Origin: Azolla pinnata | Taxonomy: Eukaryota > Streptophyta > Polypodiopsida > Salviniales > Salviniaceae | Direction: 5' to 3' | DNA: 22,530 nucleotides | Assembly: GCA_037176905.1 (NCBI GenBank) | Contig: JBBBWG010021556.1 | Location: forward strand, 53,641 to 76,170 | In this document: one piece after another, positions 11,825 to 20,947 of the stretch | How the letters are laid out: each line of letters opens with the position of its first letter | Position numbering within the stretch: position 1 is the stretch's first letter | Made by a program: the position numbers and the translations under genes | The notes under the pieces: model-generated | The model's input: only the letters and a program-made list of their open reading frames with translations | What the model was told of the DNA's origin: nothing | Database searches by the model: none

Positions 11825-11943
11825 CGGTCAAAAGTCAACGCTTGACTTGACCGTTCGAGGCCTCCCCGGTCAAAGTCAACTCTCGGCTTGACCGCTCCGG
11901 CCGGGGGCGCAGCCGTTGACTTGACCGCTCGGTCAAAGTCAAC
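11825..11943. promoter_or_regulatory. Palindromic W-box cluster upstream of ADA3
   Basis: Eleven TTGAC[C/T] hexamers, counting both strands, fall within about 120 bases: reverse copies at 11826, 11833, 11867, 11874, 11931 and 11937, forward copies at about 11842, 11847, 11888, 11916 and 11921. TTGAC[C/T] is the known WRKY-factor binding element. They form two back-to-back inverted repeats. One, at 11825-11853, has arms of about 12 bases around CGC. The other, at 11915-11943, has arms of 13-14 bases around CT with a one-base bulge. The cluster lies about 550 bases upstream of the proposed ADA3 leader donor. The motif count is seen directly; regulatory use is inferred. Confidence 0.6.
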
Positions 11944-12037
11944 TTCGGTAGAAGGCTTCCTGTCTCTCTCTCGCAGGTCTCACTGAGGCCCGGTTTTCGT
12001 CTGTTTGCTTGTTTTTTTTTTTTTTACCTCTGGCATG

Positions 12038-12298
12038 TCAACCTTCTCGAACCATCATCGGCCGGAATAGCGAAGCAACGTTTTTTGCTTGCTGCTTGAG
12101 AAAGTCGCAACACATGTTCCGCTTAGCCGGATCGTTACGAGCCGATAACCCGCTGAAATAGCACAGTTCTTCTCGATTGTCGCCTTTGCCAATGGATCGC
12201 TCCAGTGCTTTTTCGAGGGGGGGCTTTCCATCGGGTTAGTTAGCCCAGAACTTCCGGTCAGAGAACCCCGGTACCGATAACTCTGCTAACAAATGCAT
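12038..12298 (-). pseudogene. Unrecognised ORF with one in-frame stop
   Basis: On the minus strand a frame opens at ATG 12298, runs 20 codons (MHLLAELSVPGFSDRKFWAN), meets TAA at 12238-12236, and then continues 65 codons in the same frame to TGA at 12040-12038. The second part begins PDGKPPLEKALERS and later has NDPAKRNMCCDFLKQQAK. The composition looks protein-like (mixed helical residues, Cys pair), unlike the repeat ORFs nearby. I do not recognise the family. DGKPPLEKALE faintly recalls an ankyrin repeat, but that is too short to claim. It may be a decayed gene piece or two exons. Nothing conserved lies beside it. Confidence 0.3.
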
Positions 12299-12412
12299 GG
12301 CTTTAACGCAGAGGATCTATAATCCTTATGTAGTAGTAGTTGGCCGAATTAGAGAGTTTAGTGGAACTCCAGATCTTGGAATTTTTTTTGTCTTCAGTTT
12401 AACAAGGAGGGA

Positions 12413-12512
12413 NNNNNNNNNNNNNNNNNNNNNNNNNNNNNNNNNNNNNNNNNNNNNNNNNNNNNNNNNNNNNNNNNNNNNNNNNNNNNNNNNNNNNNNN
12501 NNNNNNNNNNNN
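12413..12512. other. Assembly gap (100 N)
   Basis: Exactly 100 undetermined bases, the conventional size for a scaffold gap of unknown length. The sequences on either side may not be adjacent in the genome, so distances across this point are uncertain. Confidence 1.
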
Positions 12513-12569
12513 CTCTCCATTTGCATGTCCTGATCCACAAATTCTGAATCAAATCAATTCTTCCTCATC

Positions 12570-12850
12570 CAAAGCTTATACTGAATTCCTTTTATACTAG
12601 TTGCTCGATCATTCAGATACACGTGCATTGCTCCGATGGGCATCCATAGAAAGCTCCGATCAACTCTGTCACAGGCTTTCTCGAAATCAAATAATGGAAT
12701 CCCCAAATTCAGTTATTGCTTTACCACATTGTTGATGGATACCCCTTCCTTCCCAAACGGTAAAAATACCATCTAAGTTGTTTCTTTCTTGAACAAAATT
12801 GGTTTGTGAGTGCTATGGAATCCAAGACAAAATATGTGGTAGCCTATTAC
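12570..12850 (-). mobile_element. LINE (L1-type) reverse-transcriptase remnant
   Basis: Read on the minus strand, fragments in two frames match the fingers/palm region of plant L1-type reverse transcriptases. First comes QTNFVQERNNLDGIFTVWEG (about 12800-12740), equivalent to the common Q-T-G-F-V-x-x-R-x-I-L-D motif. After a frame change comes LFDFEKACDRVDRSFLWM (about 12696-12640), equivalent to the first catalytic motif, LDFEKAYDRVDWSFL. A weak upstream match (RLPHILSWI) precedes them. Frameshifts and the missing later motifs, including YADD, show a dead fragment. Its 3' part may be lost in the assembly gap. Confidence 0.72.
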
Positions 12851-12934
12851 TTCAAGCCCTCAGAATAACTGTCTCCCTTAAGAACTAGATAAATCAGTCG
12901 TGGCACTCTGGCAAGGTCAACTCCCAACCCATCA

Positions 12935-13129
12935 TTGGAAGAATACGGCAGCATCCACCCGATTACGACGACATTAGAGCTGTTCCCGGTGCTGGGGATC
13001 GACGGCAAACACGCGGCGCGGGATTCCGCGGAGCATCTTGCCATCGACGGAGATTCCAGAGAGCCCCACGTAGTAGAACTGGGATGTGAACGCAGAGCCC
13101 GTGTTCCGGATCAGCAGAGTATATTCCAT
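12935..13129 (-). pseudogene. Aspartic-protease (nepenthesin-like, A1 family) fragment, frameshifted
   Basis: The minus strand from 13129 encodes EYTLLIRNTGSAFTSQFYYV, then GLSGISVDGKMLRGIPRRVF and AVDP. This corresponds to the start of the C-terminal lobe of plant nepenthesin-type proteases (typical form YTPLLRNP...FYYVGLTGISVGGK...IPxSVFxxD). After a run of four C (12997-12994) the frame breaks; one base shifted, it reads STGNSSNVVVIGWMLP. The next expected feature, the second catalytic Asp in D-S-G-T, is absent. Upstream, (AAC)n and unrelated DNA replace the N-terminal lobe. It is therefore a gene fragment and not a working protease. Confidence 0.65.
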
Positions 13130-13267
13130 GTTGTTGTTGTTGTTGTTCCGATTCCCCGACGGCGGCGGGGAGAATCTCGTGGAGCCCGGAACATTCCGGC
13201 GGAATCTTCCGGAGAATCTCGGAATGGAGCCAGAGGAGGAGGCAGTGAAGGTGGCGAAGCAGCTATT

Positions 13268-13340
13268 AGGCAGGTTAGGGTTAGGGTTAGGGCTAGCGGC
13301 GTTAGGGTTAGGGCTAGCGGCGTTAGGGTTAGGGTCAGCC
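13268..13340. repeat. Telomere-like TTAGGG array with 21-bp higher-order unit (G-rich on plus strand)
   Basis: Runs of two or three TTAGGG hexamers are separated twice by CTAGCGGCG, giving a ~21-bp higher-order repeat. The orientation is opposite to the CCCTAA array at 11079-11190. Confidence 0.9.
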
Positions 13341-13390
13341 TGCTTGTAACTGTTTCTTTTCTATTTCGCTTTAACAACCTCTTCTTACTC

Positions 13391-13415
13391 GTTTAGGGTT
13401 TAGGGTTTAAGGGTT
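13391..13415. repeat. Short plant-type TTTAGGG array (telo-box)
   Basis: Three near-tandem heptamers (GTTTAGGG, TTTAGGG, TTTAAGGG) lie about 50 bases after the hexamer array. The complement AAACCCTAAAC is the known telo-box seen near many plant gene starts; no gene start is evident beside it here. Confidence 0.75.
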
Positions 13416-14680
13416 TCGGAAATAAGAATAAAAGCGGGAGCAGAACAGCCACCTGGAATGGAATGAGATTAAGCCGCTTTTCTTTTAGCACCGATCGATT
13501 CGTTCATGAATTGAGTGTTGGCTGCCACAGGCTGCGAGCTCCAAAGTCATTCGCAAGACATTGCGTTCTGGAATCATTCGAACACGCGCGCTTGCATTTC
13601 GGAATCCTGGACATGCCCGTACTCTGGCATTTCCGCTGATTCTATCCGTTCACTCTGGGGCTCTGCCGCAACAGTAATTGTGCATGCATATACGGTTACG
13701 GATCTTGCTAAAATGAATGCACAAGGGGCTTGTGTGAATTCGTTACGACCGAGGCTCGTAGACGACGATTGACTCGAAAGAAGAGAATATGACAAGTAAA
13801 CAAGACAAGAACACTAAGATGATATATCAATTACCTGGAAATTCAAAGTACAAGAGTGTCGAAAACTAGCATTGAACCATAATGGAGAGAGATCACGGTT
13901 TTAATCATCTACATGCTTTATTTTGTGTTGGTATTCATTGATAATAAGGATATCCGTCAAAGGAACCTTGTGAATAGCTTCTTTGCCTGCTCATTCCCCT
14001 GCCCCACATCTTGACCCAACTTGCGCTGCGCGGAAACTGGGGGGCCCGTAATTAACGCCTACAAGGCATAACGATTCTGGGCTGCTTCCTCGTCGTACAC
14101 ATGATCGAATCCATCGTTGGCTTGCGGAAATCGAACGATTTGGGCACGTCAACATTGATATCAGCCCTTGCAGAAGAATGAGAAGGTGGCAAAGACCTTG
14201 CTCAAAACCATTCATTGTTCATCCCCCGCCAAACCTCGCTTGCCGATGGCACCACAACGCGAGTGAGGCGAAGCGGACCAATCGACATGCGGATCAGTAT
14301 CGTTGTCTGCACATAACTGGGCAATTGAGCAACAAGTGTCTCGATCATGGGCAGGTTCTAGTCACAGGGGTGTCCATATTCAACTGTTATGCTTCATCGA
14401 ACATCGCTTGCCATCCAAAGTGTGTGGCCATATCTATCACAATCCGGCAAATTCCTCCGGATAACAGGGCCAATAACGAGAGGAGGGCCAGAATCCCCCT
14501 GATCAATCTGAAGGAGCTGCGAGTCGCAAGGTGTCGTTGGGACAGGGATCTGGGGCAGCTTATGGGAAAAGCGTCCACATACAATGCACAAGCAAGACGT
14601 TGCTCGATTATGTGCACAAGCAGGTAAAGAACGATCGATTTTTCGGCTGGATAGGGGTGCGCAAGCAAAGCAGAAGAAAT
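13416..14680. other. Intergenic stretch with no recognised gene
   Basis: Several ORFs of 60-180 codons exist on both strands (for example 13515-13772 plus and 14387-14935 minus). None shows a family motif I recognise, and the longer ones run into the neighbouring satellite. No RNA gene or mobile-element end was seen. Confidence 0.5.
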
Positions 14681-14684
14681 CGAA

Positions 14685-15398
14685 TCCGGTAGATGCATTG
14701 AATCAAACAAACGGATTGATTGGAATCGAGCAAACGCGAATTGCATCGATCGGATCGATTCGGAATCGAACAGACGAATCGATTCGGAATCGAATAGAAG
14801 GATTGCATCGATCGACCGGATCGATGGGGAATCGCACAAACGGATGGCATCGGCCGGATCGATCTGAATCGGACAGACAGATTGCATTGACCGGAATGAA
14901 TCAAGCAGACGGGTCGCATCGGTCGGATTCCACAAACGGATTGAATCGACCGAATTGATTTGGAATCAAGCAGACAGATCGAATCGATATGGAATCAAGC
15001 AGATGGATCGAATCAATCAAAATCAAGCAGACGGATCGAATCTATCGGAATCAAGCAGATGGATCGAATCGATCGGAATCAAGCAGACGGATCAAATTGA
15101 TCGAATCGAGTGGAATCAAGCAAATAGATCGAATCAATCAGAATCAAGCAGACGGATCGAATCGATCGGAATCAAGCAGACGGATCGAATCGATATGGAA
15201 TCAAGCAGATGGATCGAATCAATCGGAATCAAGCAGACGGATCGAATCGATCAAACAGATCGAATCAAGCAGACGGATCGAATCGATCGGAATCAAGCAA
15301 ACAGATCGAATCGATCGGATAGATTGAAATCATGCAGACGGATCGAATCGATCGAATCGATTCGGAATCAAAACAGACGGATCGAATCGATCGGAATT
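14685..15398. repeat. Satellite with 28-29-bp period
   Basis: The core AATCAAGCAGACGGATCGAA followed by TCGATCGG repeats with starts at 14964, 14993, 15021, 15049 and 15077, among others. The left third (14685-14950) is more diverged. There are roughly 25 units. Each contains overlapping palindromes (ATCGAT, TCGATCGA). Because the period is not a multiple of three, every frame on both strands is intermittently open, giving the spurious Ser/Ile/Asp/Arg-rich ORFs of up to 182 codons here. Confidence 0.92.
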
Positions 15399-15466
15399 CA
15401 TTGTTTTCTCGATCGAATTCGAACGATGAATTCGGTGTGGGATCGATTGTGAGGGAGATATTTGGA

Positions 15467-15514
15467 GGAGAAGAAGAAGAAGAAGAAGAAGAAGAAGAAG
15501 AAGAAGAAGAAGAG
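15467..15514. repeat. (GAA)n microsatellite upstream of PAP14
   Basis: A nearly pure GAA run of about 14 units. It begins about 70 bases after the 28-bp satellite and lies in the probable PAP14 promoter. Confidence 0.93.
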
Positions 15515-15539
15515 GGAGTGTGCCCCACAGAAGGAAGAA

Positions 15540-16747
15540 ACCATTGCGACACGTATCCGCGGAAGCGAGATGCGTGCAGGGCTCCTCTGCGCACGTGACG
15601 GCCGACCGATCGCACGTGCCCCTTCCTCTTACATGTAAACGCAGCAGAATCGGCGATGGCGTGAAATCGAGTCTCTCTTCGCTCGCAGTCGCGGATTCTC
15701 CTACTCAAAGGCAAAGCTCCCTTCCCGCCTTGGCTCTTGCTGCCCCGTTCCATCAGCAAGATCCCCACTGATTCCGTCGATCTTCCCTTCGATTCTTCCA
15801 AAGGTATGAGCCTCCTCCGTTTTCTCGCCCTCTCAATCCATGCCGTAGCTCCTGGCCTCTTCTTCATCGCTCAATTCCCGTTCGGCCCAATCCCGTTCGA
15901 CCATCGTCGGGTGTTTCGGCATGATGTTTGTTAGCTAATCGATCCCGTCGATGCACCTTTGAAATGCTAATCCTTTTTTCTTTTCTGCGAGTTTTGATGT
16001 TCTCTCACTCCGACTCGGAATCGACGTTTCTATACTTGCAATTTCCTTCGAGGTTCACAATTTCCGATGGAATTTTCTCTTGTGCCTGTATAGTTTCAAT
16101 TTGATTAAGAGATTGTGATCCGTTTTATATGCCATCCCTCTTTGATGCATGACATGTGACACCTTTGTGTACATCAGTTCACTTCCATGAACCGAATTCT
16201 GCGTATCACATCACTTTTTTGGCTTTGTGTTCTGATCATTAATTCGATTGACCTGATTTTGCCGAAACTTGCATTTCAATGGATACCAAAAAAACTCAGA
16301 GAATTACTCAACTGTGAAGTATCATGCAAATAGAATGTATGAGAAATTCAGAACAGCTGAACCCTATCAGTGATCTGAATGATTTACTGGGATGATTTTG
16401 AAGGAGTTCATAGTTGGTTTAGACAAATTCGGTGTTATTGTTAGTTACTCTTTATCAATCAGATATGGGTTGATGACGTGATTTCCAGGGATGTTGATAG
16501 GTTACTCTCAGAAATGAAATGGTTCAATGTGGCAAGTCGAAATAGCGTGACAACTTCAGAGAAACTGAGTGGTGTTAATCAGACATTTGAAGTTAACTTA
16601 CTCTTCAATTTCACTTCAAATGGACATGGTTTTCTTAACTGAAGCACACTGCCAATTTTGAAGTGTTTCAATGGCGTTTGTTTTACATTAGGTGTTTTTG
16701 ATGATTAAATTCACTGCATTGCACTGACAAAATCCTCGATTTTCCAG
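15540..16747 (+). promoter_or_regulatory. PAP14 promoter, 5'UTR exon and leader intron (probable)
   Basis: A donor-like site CCAAAG|GTATGAG at 15803/15804 and an acceptor TTTTCCAG at 16747, three bases before the PAP14 ATG, imply a ~0.94-kb intron in the 5' leader. The first exon would lie somewhere within about 15600-15803, which is CT-rich as many plant leaders are. The intron interior (15804-16740) is T-rich, as plant introns are, and holds no other gene I can see. The transcription start cannot be placed. Confidence 0.5.
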
Positions 16748-16750
16748 GTT

Positions 16751-19700
16751 ATGGCATGCAGTACAGGGATTTCTCCAAGAGTAACACTGGAACTCCACAG
16801 TGTACCAACGTGGAGCTGTAATGTCCATAGATTAAAAACTCCAGAATCCCAAGTGGGCCTTAGTAACGATTTCTCTATCCGAAGTAAAAAAGGCAAGACT
16901 CCTAAGCAAAAGTTCAGAGAAAGTAGCATTTATTGTTATTCTAGAACCAATCTTGTAGAATATGAATCTAATGAGAGCTCAAGAGCATCAGAGACCATTG
17001 ACTTGAATGCCTTCCAAAGCTTATCCTCGATCCCACTCAAGGAGTTTAGGATGTCGGATTTTCAGCTTTGCTCAAGTGTCAGTGTTGGTCATGCTGGAAG
17101 GGTATGATATCATTGCTTTAAGGCATATGCAGCTTTCTGTATTTTACTGGAGGAGAAGATATATTATATGCTTATGGATTCCATTATGAACTTTAGTTTT
17201 CTTTTTGATACTACTATAGGGTGGAGAAGTAGTCTATGAAGCGATTGTCCAAAATCCTAACAGGTAAAAGAAAATCGAGAATGGTAACTTGCTGCCATTC
17301 TCTATTGACATGAATGGATAGGAAGATGGGAAAGTTCTTTATGTAAACGTTAATGCATTGGTGCATTGATAATGGTGAAGGGCCATGATTTTCAAGGATG
17401 TTATGTTCTATTGTAAAGCGTTCAATGCATTCACAGTATGTAATATGACTGCAGTCCATTACAAGGTTCAAAGGTGGTCCTCAGGCAATTAGCTGGTCCT
17501 CGTGCACAACGTTGGCGAAAGCATGCATTGCAGGTTCAAATTTACCAGAAGTAGTTCGATTTCAATGATTAGTGTCATGTACTACTATTTTCTTTAACTT
17601 TCTTGAATCATCTGTTCAGGTCATCACAAAATTGGTGAGGCAGGTTGTGTTATACAAATCTTATGCCACACAAATCTATGGATATGTTTTACCATGTGGA
17701 GTTGAAGAGAATGTATTGACCATCGTCCATGGTGTAAGTGGATGGAAAAGCTCATATATATCATAGTTCATACTAGAGAAATGTTTTTCGGGATTTTAAT
17801 CTGATGTTTTGTTTTTCCTCAGTATTATGACAACTACTCGCTTCATCACTGGCTTCTTTGTGAGGATTGGGTATCTCTACTTGAACCACGGTTACTTTTG
17901 GATGGAGAATGTGCTAGAAGGGTGGGCGATGACAGAGTTGGAGGTCCCACTGTGTCTCGTCAGTTGAGACTGATCCAAATATTGATGAGAGATCTCCTTA
18001 TCGGGGTTAGTATCCACCTGAGCTTTTCACCATTAGAGATGTACATATTCATTGTTTAAATCTACTTGTTTTATGTAGGTGAACTATCTACACAGTCATG
18101 GCTTTGCTCACACAGAGTTGCGACTTCAAAATGTACAGATTAGTCAAAAAGATCGTCACGTCAAGGTGCATTATTTATGAGGGAAACTTTCTAGGTTTGG
18201 GGAACTCCCGATCATTTCTACTGAAAAGTTCCTTACGGTGGTCACTATCTTCATAATTCTATAATATCATACTTTAATGACCTCAAATAATTTCTGCTAA
18301 CTGAGTTAATTCTGAAGGATTTATATCAGAACTAGCTTGAGATATCAAGCTTAAGTACATGATAAATTATTGGTAGAAATACTGAAGTTAAAAGTAGTTT
18401 CTTTTTTGTTCTATTATTTAGGTTGGATTGCTGTATAATGCTGCCCATTTTGAAGCCAGCCATGAAACCAAAGGAAGGACGAAGAAATGGGAGAAAGTCA
18501 ACAGACGTCAATTAATGATTGCATATGACATAAGGCAGTATATCTAATTTCCTGCCCTCTTTTTGACAATGATTCTTTTGGGAGTTTTCTTATTCTTACC
18601 GTAACTTGTTTTGCAGATGCGTGGGCATCATGATGGCAAGGATGGTTTTGACTGAGCTTATGGATCCATCAGTCTTTGAAAGTTTTCAATCTTTCTTGAA
18701 AAAGGTTAGGAAGAGACTGTATATATGGAAGATTTTTACTTAATTCCCCTCCACTGTTTTCTCTGTTTTAGAGGGGTTAGGAAGAAGAAGAAGAAGAAGA
18801 AGAAGAAGAAGAAGAAGAAGAAGAAGAAGAACGAGAAGAAGAAGGAAAGGATTAGCGGTGAAGCAGTGGATGAGAAAGAGAGAAACAATGCAAACTTTGT
18901 GGGTATAAAAAGGAGGGAGGAGGAAAACAAAGAAAAAAGGGAAAAAATAGGGAGAGAGGTTGAGTGAGATCAATTAACACAGGCTGTTTTCAGCAGTCTG
19001 GTTCTCTATATATGTGTGTATATATTACACAGACATACGTTCTTTTGTATGTATGTCCTGCACATATATCTGTATATATTTTTTGTTCTGTGTGTACTTG
19101 TCTTCTATGTATATACGAACATATATTTGATCTTCTATATGTATTTGTTAAGATCAGGAAGATGTTTTCTCAATGTACTTGTTGTCCTTGTAGGGTAATG
19201 ATCCAGCTGGATTACGGGAGTATTTGCTGCCACTTTTGTACAGAAAATTACCAGGAGACAATGTTGGCTTGCAGGTTCATCATCTTATAATGCTTCGATG
19301 AAGAGTCTAATGAAATGAATAGCTTAATATAGAGTGTACTTGGACATTTATACTCCCAAAATAATGGCACGGTCTGTAAACCAGTTTTCATTTATGATAG
19401 AACCATAACAATGGCAGATACTTGATCGGAATAGAGGAGCAGGTTGGAATTTGCTTTCCTTGATGCTGGCTTCGAAACCTTCTGATCGTATAAGGTTTAC
19501 TTATGCATCTTATTTATCTATCCCAAAAATTGTGCAGTGGGGGATATATATGTCTTTGCCTCCAAGCCTACAGATTTTCTGAATATTTCGTCATAAATTT
19601 TGCAGCTGTACAGATGCATTGAGGCATCGGTTTTTATGTGGACCAAAGTGGCGTGTTGAATCATCCATCAGCATGACACGATGGGGAATCGGTTTTACTG

Positions 19701-20947
19701 CAATCCGGATTGTGGAGGAGTACATCTATGGCTCAAGACAGGTTTCTAATGAAATAAAAGCCAATTTTGAGAAAGATAAAAATGAACCCGTCTGTGAGTT
19801 CTATATGACAATGTAGTTGAGAACTAACTAGATGGGTATCATTTTAAAAAAGTTCAGCGTAACCGGCTAGCTGAACTTGTCCATGTGCTAGAGCTGCTGA
19901 ATCCCAATCCAAACCCGGAGGTATAAATTGTTTTACTTCTTGACTACTGATCTAAGGTTCTTGACCAATTTGCTTTCATGCGCATGCCCTTTATTTAGCC
20001 TTCCATTTCTTCATGCTATATGTTGTAATCTAGTTGGCAGAACTTCATTCTAGTGTTTAGGGGTCTAGGATGATTAATTAACAGCTCTTGTAATGCTCAT
20101 GGAGTAGAGGAATAGCTAATGGCTTTTATTTCAGAATTGGCTGGAGCTAATTCCAGGAAAGTGGAGGCTGATATACCATACTGGAAGACACATCGGGCTT
20201 TCGTTGCGGCAGGTTAATGTTTACTAGTATATTTCGGTATTCATAGCGAGGAATGTTCCACATCAGATTAGCAGAAATAATTACTGCTACATCTTGCTAT
20301 TTAGAAGGGAAGCTTTTCTTTTACATCATTGGAATTAAATGATGCGAATCGCAGTTGTTTTATATATAATACAGGCTTCTCCAGCAGTTTTGATAGATGG
20401 TGTATTCTATAACTTCAACCTCCAAGGTGAAAGGTTGTCCATGACGTCGAGTACCACGTTTTTGGCGATGGCGGGGGACGTCGACTGGGTGCTCGATAAG
20501 AAGGGCATACGAGGGAAATTCGAAGCAAGCGCTTCGAATGTCGACATAAGGAAAGGTGAAAGAGTTTATACATCGGAGTTTGAGGCCGAGACACACGATC
20601 CCTCGGATAGTTTGTTGGGAAGACTGTATGATCAGTTAAGAAGGAAGAGAGGCTATGATCATTTGAAAGAAGGGAATCATCACAAGTCTTTATCCTTGGC
20701 CTTGCCGAGCACACTTCCGGTAGTCCGGCTAGACGTACAAGACATCGACATGACAATGGAGCTGGATTCCTCCCGCAAAGATAGTTCCTATCCGCTGCGA
20801 TGCATTCAAGAAGTGCGAACTCAAACCCCGCCCGAGTCGTTCGATATCTCGGAGGTTGTATGCGGCACCTATATCGATGCTCGCTTGCTAGTGCTAAGAG
20901 GAGTCTCCGGGGCTGCTCTGCTCTTTGTAAGGTCCTCACTGAATTGA
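16751..20947 (+). CDS. PAP14: Plastid-lipid-associated protein 14 / fibrillin 11 (ORG1-like): pseudokinase-fibrillin fusion
   Basis: This is a chloroplast protein homologous to Arabidopsis PAP14/FBN11 (At5g53450). Coding exons: 16751-17101, 17220-17263, 17455-17533, 17620-17733, 17823-18005, 18079-18165, 18422-18534 (or 18537), 18617-18704, 19194-19274, 19418-19494, 19606-19741, 19858-19920, 20135-20212, 20375-20947. Phases agree throughout, giving 688 residues (689 with the alternative donor). The Ser/Arg-rich, acid-poor first ~60 residues fit a plastid transit peptide. Residues about 110-430 resemble a protein kinase, but HRD is HTE (268-270, in FAHTELRLQN) and the DFG position reads GLL (288-290), so catalysis is doubtful. 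Residues about 452-685 form the PAP/fibrillin domain (NWLELIPGKWRLIYHTG; end VCGTYIDARLLVLRGVSGAA). The ATG is the first after the acceptor. The 18705-19193 intron carries a GAA array. TGTAAATA elements at about 21029 and 21058 could help 3'-end formation. Confidence 0.9.
18781..18847. repeat. (GAA)n microsatellite in a PAP14 intron
   Basis: About 17 uninterrupted GAA units, then imperfect ones, lie on the sense strand of the intron between the exons ending 18704 and starting 19194. Purine-rich GAA runs resemble exonic splicing enhancers but are intronic here. The ORFs over it are low-complexity Lys or Phe runs. Confidence 0.93.

Noticed and set aside
11262..11850. Overlapping Lys/Arg/Glu-rich and Phe/Ser-rich ORFs of 115-190 codons
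   Set aside because: They arise from a purine-rich low-complexity tract, are open on both strands at once, and lack any domain.
14387..15452. Long Ser/Ile/Asp/Arg repeat proteins on both strands
   Set aside because: They are read-through of a 28-bp satellite whose period is not a multiple of three; all frames look alike.
19742..19816. Extension of the PAP14 exon past 19741 to a TAG
   Set aside because: The frame stays open by chance; the GTTTCT donor after GSRQ and the conserved next exon at 19858 show this is intron.
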